This document shows positions 62,601 through 64,000 of a DNA stretch of 64,000 nucleotides, piece after piece. The notes beneath the pieces were generated by a model. That model did not search any database. It worked only from the letters and a program-made list of their open reading frames with translations, and was not told the origin of the DNA. The position numbers and the translations under genes were made by a program. The stretch spans positions 62,001 through 126,000 of the forward strand of contig JBGAGV010000001.1 in NCBI GenBank assembly GCA_044226525.1, in the 5' to 3' direction. Position 1 is the stretch's first letter; each line of letters opens with the position of its first letter. Source of the stretch: VFJQ01 sp044226525 (GTDB lineage Bacteria > Verrucomicrobiota > Verrucomicrobiia > Chthoniobacterales > Chthoniobacteraceae).

Positions 62601-63608
62601 GCGCAGGATCACTGCGGCAGAAGTGAGGCCAGTCGAAGTGAGTCCCCCGGCGACGCCTCCCGCGAATCCCGGTGACTGGCCGAATTCCATCAAGACGACC
62701 GGCGGTCCGTCTGGCGGGAGTTTCCACACCAGTCCGTTGAAGCCGTCGAAGGTCCCGGTAGTCGCGTTCCGCTCGGCGGTTCCGTAAACGTTTTGCGCAT
62801 TATCGGTGACCATGCGGCCCGACGGGTTTGAACCCGGCAGCGTGCCCGCGAATTTCGTGAACGGATACGACGTGAAAGTGCCGTCCGATGTCAGGCGAAA
62901 GATCGTGCCGCGATTGAATTTGCCGCCGAAGCGCGTGGTGCCGACGAGCGTGCCGCTTTCGAGGAGGAAGAGCGATTCGTCCGGCTGCGTCCCTGGAGCG
63001 GCACCCGCGGTGCCGGTGAACTTGATCAGCGTCTCGAACCGTTTCGAGGCAGGATCGAAGCGGAAGACGGAGCCGTTATCGACCGGGCCGTGAAAACCGC
63101 TCGATCCCGCCGTGACTCCATAGAGAGTGTTATCGGGACCGGCGATCAACCCCACGGGGGCACGCCCCGGGGCGGCTCCATCCGATCCCGAGAGATCTGC
63201 CAGCGTTTCGCCTTCACCGGTCGTCGAAACTTGGAAGATCGTGCCACAATCGAAGCGTCCACCCGTGCGAGTGACCCCGTAGAAGAGGTTGGGTCCTCCA
63301 CGAATCAACCGTCCCGTCGGACTCGTCCCGCGAAGTTCCTGCCCCGGACCGAAGCTGGCCACCACGGTCACGGTTGGGGAAATGGGGTCGATGGAGAAAA
63401 ACGTGCCCTGGCCCAGCATGCCACCGCTTCGAGAAAGGCCGTAGATGGTCCCGCTGACGTTGGTCTCCACGCCATCCTGGAAATCGGAAACGCCGGCGGC
63501 AAACGCATGCACGATCTCCGGCTTGATCTCGGGAATGCCTTGGGCATTGAGTGGAGGAGAGGATAGCGCAAGGCCGAGCGCGAGCAGGAGAAACGGCGAC
63601 GTTTTCAT
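59628..63608 (-). CDS. large secreted GloVer-repeat protein with cadherin-like and C-terminal barrel-type domains
   Basis: 1326 residues from MKTSPFLLLALGLALSSPPLNAQG (signal peptide; ATG at 63614 also possible). The first 800 residues are GloVer-type repeats of the LYGVTxxGGxxxxGTIFxV kind (e.g. LFYGVTRTGGRFDCGTIFQV, LVGTTRFGGKFNRGTIFRL). A fibronectin/Ig-like segment follows, then a cadherin-like domain (NNAPIARDDTILVSS ... YTPTAPFTKGQTDSFMYTVADD), and a C-terminal beta domain starting YAGLLFEEE with FTGRFQIGTRSIAVRGGLF, a frequent end of Verrucomicrobiota secreted proteins. Role unknown; probably surface. Its 3' end converges with aroK (stop 59612). Confidence 0.88.
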   Translation of the reverse strand: MKTSPFLLLALGLALSSPPLNAQGIPEIKPEIVHAFAAGVSDFQDGVETNVSGTIYGLSRSGGMLGQGTFFSIDPISPTVTVVASFGPGQELRGTSPTGRLIRGGPNLFYGVTRTGGRFDCGTIFQVSTTGEGETLADLSGSDGAAPGRAPVGLIAGPDNTLYGVTAGSSGFHGPVDNGSVFRFDPASKRFETLIKFTGTAGAAPGTQPDESLFLLESGTLVGTTRFGGKFNRGTIFRLTSDGTFTSYPFTKFAGTLPGSNPSGRMVTDNAQNVYGTAERNATTGTFDGFNGLVWKLPPDGPPVVLMEFGQSPGFAGGVAGGLTSTGLTSAAVILRTGIADGTAKGGLYDIAGLNTTPVLTQRLAFDGTDGATVDDFITSELIMTSSGRFFFTTSSTLFEVNGSNMLSAYATTTPDNGTGEGSRPVDGVAFDTNNNLFVRTHDGGTYGRGTIFKQPLSGTASVFSSIPGDYFDYGPQPLAIDASGNVLLVDQFGGTNFTGRVLKFDGSSSTVMATFDNTVVGPVYGLTPNAARTVFYGQAMAPQGQGPNLPVVYELNGSTITARGITGGHEEFASGPLTPFGDGVSFLGVQQSGGPKELGRVFKANVSTNTVSTFTLFGTAASGSKAPVGPAFREATGSFLVPAYSLKSESVGNAVRLSPTGAPTLLGSATSSEVFDSTIILGPLTEDSLGRVYGLVNRFEGSSSGGVLYRADVAGELQVIYNFDVDNTFDNPGVEANGGLFLGPDGNIYGINSTGGPLGGGTIFRINTTPQAIATTGDPVTNVTGSSATLSGSLTNNGYNTEYYFLISDGSGKGFNQETEHFFTGGFFADGGNTTKTFTFDLTGLKGHTHYTIVFNAKVGFGSDAVFTAGNSVQFDTLNNAPIARDDTILVSSAATSFPCMVLDNDDELDGDTKVVTAVTQGLLGAVTTDGVTVTYTPTAPFTKGQTDSFMYTVADDQTVAGTATATVNVVFVDDTPGEYAGLLFEEEPNAVPIPPDAAPGLSPDQIAAGFAQLAVGKTKKFTGRFQIGTRSIAVRGGLFSDRSTRVTGDRGRFTGDLRSTPAGLEARITYNGRTLVLRAGQAFAAVPNAARPASDFTMRFDPTEDADPVSGNGLPPGSGYAVVRQGRNARAVLVGALPDGVAFSTRSIVDPDGKFPFRALLSRGKGGTLDGELILDTPNGTVDAAAGTSVRWEKTMQAKAKRFPAGFLTRLTPFGSKYNVPPRNTPPINVAGMPLAATFDRGGLFAPLASKFTFTGARATPMDGNNAAMATAAFNGRTGIVTGSFRPFGKPVRYRGVVVQRDNHVSGFFLGTADAGTVQMTPDM

Positions 63609-63918
63609 AGGCATGGGCGTCTGGTCGAGAAGCGGCGGGTCCGAGCCGCAGAGTGCGGTGCTCGCATACGATGCGAAATCGAAAGGTCAAGGGAGCCGCG
63701 TGACATGAGTGGTGTCGCGGTTGCCTTGACAGAGCGGGCAGAATGAATGTCCGCGTAAGATGGGTATTGCACCGGAATAAAGTAGGTCTCCAACCGAAGT
63801 CATTGGCGCACGGTCCGAGACTGGAATGAAAGTTCTGTGATGAATAATGCGTCCCTGCCGCCGCCGTAGATGCTTCCCTACGCTTTTTTCCACCCTGCCC
63901 GATGATGATTCGAGATGG
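63609..63918. other. intergenic region between the GloVer protein and argS
   Basis: About 310 bases upstream of the GloVer gene and downstream of argS. No gene, tRNA or terminator hairpin that I can support. Confidence 0.5.
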
Positions 63919-64000
63919 TTACATTCGTTCCGGAGCTTCGATTCCGAGCAGCGAAAGGCCCTTGGCGAGCACACGTGCCGTGACATCGCATAGAGCCAGT
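63919..64000 (-). CDS. argS: arginyl-tRNA synthetase, last 26 codons (5' part outside window)
   Basis: Reading the minus strand from the right edge gives LALCDVTARVLAKGLSLLGIEAPERM followed by TAA at 63921-63919. This is the conserved C-terminus of class I arginyl-tRNA synthetase (anticodon-binding DALR domain; typical ending LCxxVAxxLxxGLxLLGIxxPERM). Only the last 26 residues are in the window. Confidence 0.85.
   Translation of the reverse strand, partial: LALCDVTARVLAKGLSLLGIEAPERM

Overview
The window looks like chromosomal DNA from a high-GC Verrucomicrobiota bacterium, most plausibly Chthoniobacter-like (Spartobacteria); this placement is inference. Signs for it are paired DUF1800/DUF1501 genes with PA14 and CHRD domains, H-x-DG type pseudopilins, an N-terminal ALEARIAPA tag (a relative of the LEPRVLLSA tag of Planctomycetes/Verrucomicrobia giant proteins), a PEP-CTERM protein, GloVer repeats, DUF1080 plus FGE domains, and GAAATTC spacer repeats. 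No rRNA, tRNA, CRISPR array or intact transposase was seen.

Layout. 1-5.2 kb is an accessory stretch: the 3' part of a DUF1080/FGE-sulfatase gene, a REP-like element, a LuxR-type HTH frame running into a VapB-like antitoxin with a VapC toxin, a copy of the FGE gene's last 33 bp, a 21-bp repeat, and a DNA methyltransferase/Mrr nuclease gene whose middle is replaced by a more AT-rich segment with a nucleotidyl-cyclase-like gene. 5.2-10.5 kb carries a Ser/Thr kinase fused to a degenerate amidase, an ABC-2 exporter pair, a membrane protein and a pseudopilin. 10.8-31.7 kb holds two paralogous three-gene operons (giant DUF1800 protein, DUF1501 protein, membrane-anchored GspG-like protein), separated by an opposite-strand pair (small secreted protein plus heavy-metal-binding-domain protein). 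31.7-36.7 kb has a beta-helix protein and a MacA/MacB-like tripartite efflux operon. 36.9-43.3 kb is a type II secretion/type IV pilus operon (H, I, J, K, L, M-like) that runs into a second copy of the small-protein/HMBD pair. 43.3-48.6 kb has a His-rich lipoprotein, a ferritin-like protein, a sulfatase, a secreted protein of unknown role and lepA. 48.6-49.7 kb is non-coding with a 132-bp tandem repeat. 49.7-57.2 kb encodes a 2472-residue surface protein. 57.2-64 kb has a regulatory region with two identical-arm palindromes, a PEP-CTERM protein, a frameshifted pseudopilin, aroK, a GloVer-repeat protein and the last codons of argS.

How the genes fit together. Much of the window serves the cell envelope: pseudopilins, secretion-assembly proteins, efflux pumps and very large exported proteins. 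The two DUF1800 operons each end in a protein with a GspG-like tail, and the small/HMBD pair occurs both beside those operons and at the end of the secretion operon. This suggests, as inference, one extracellular-protein handling system. The accessory region at 2-5 kb (toxin-antitoxin, broken restriction-modification gene, cyclase-like insert) has the look of a decaying defence island.
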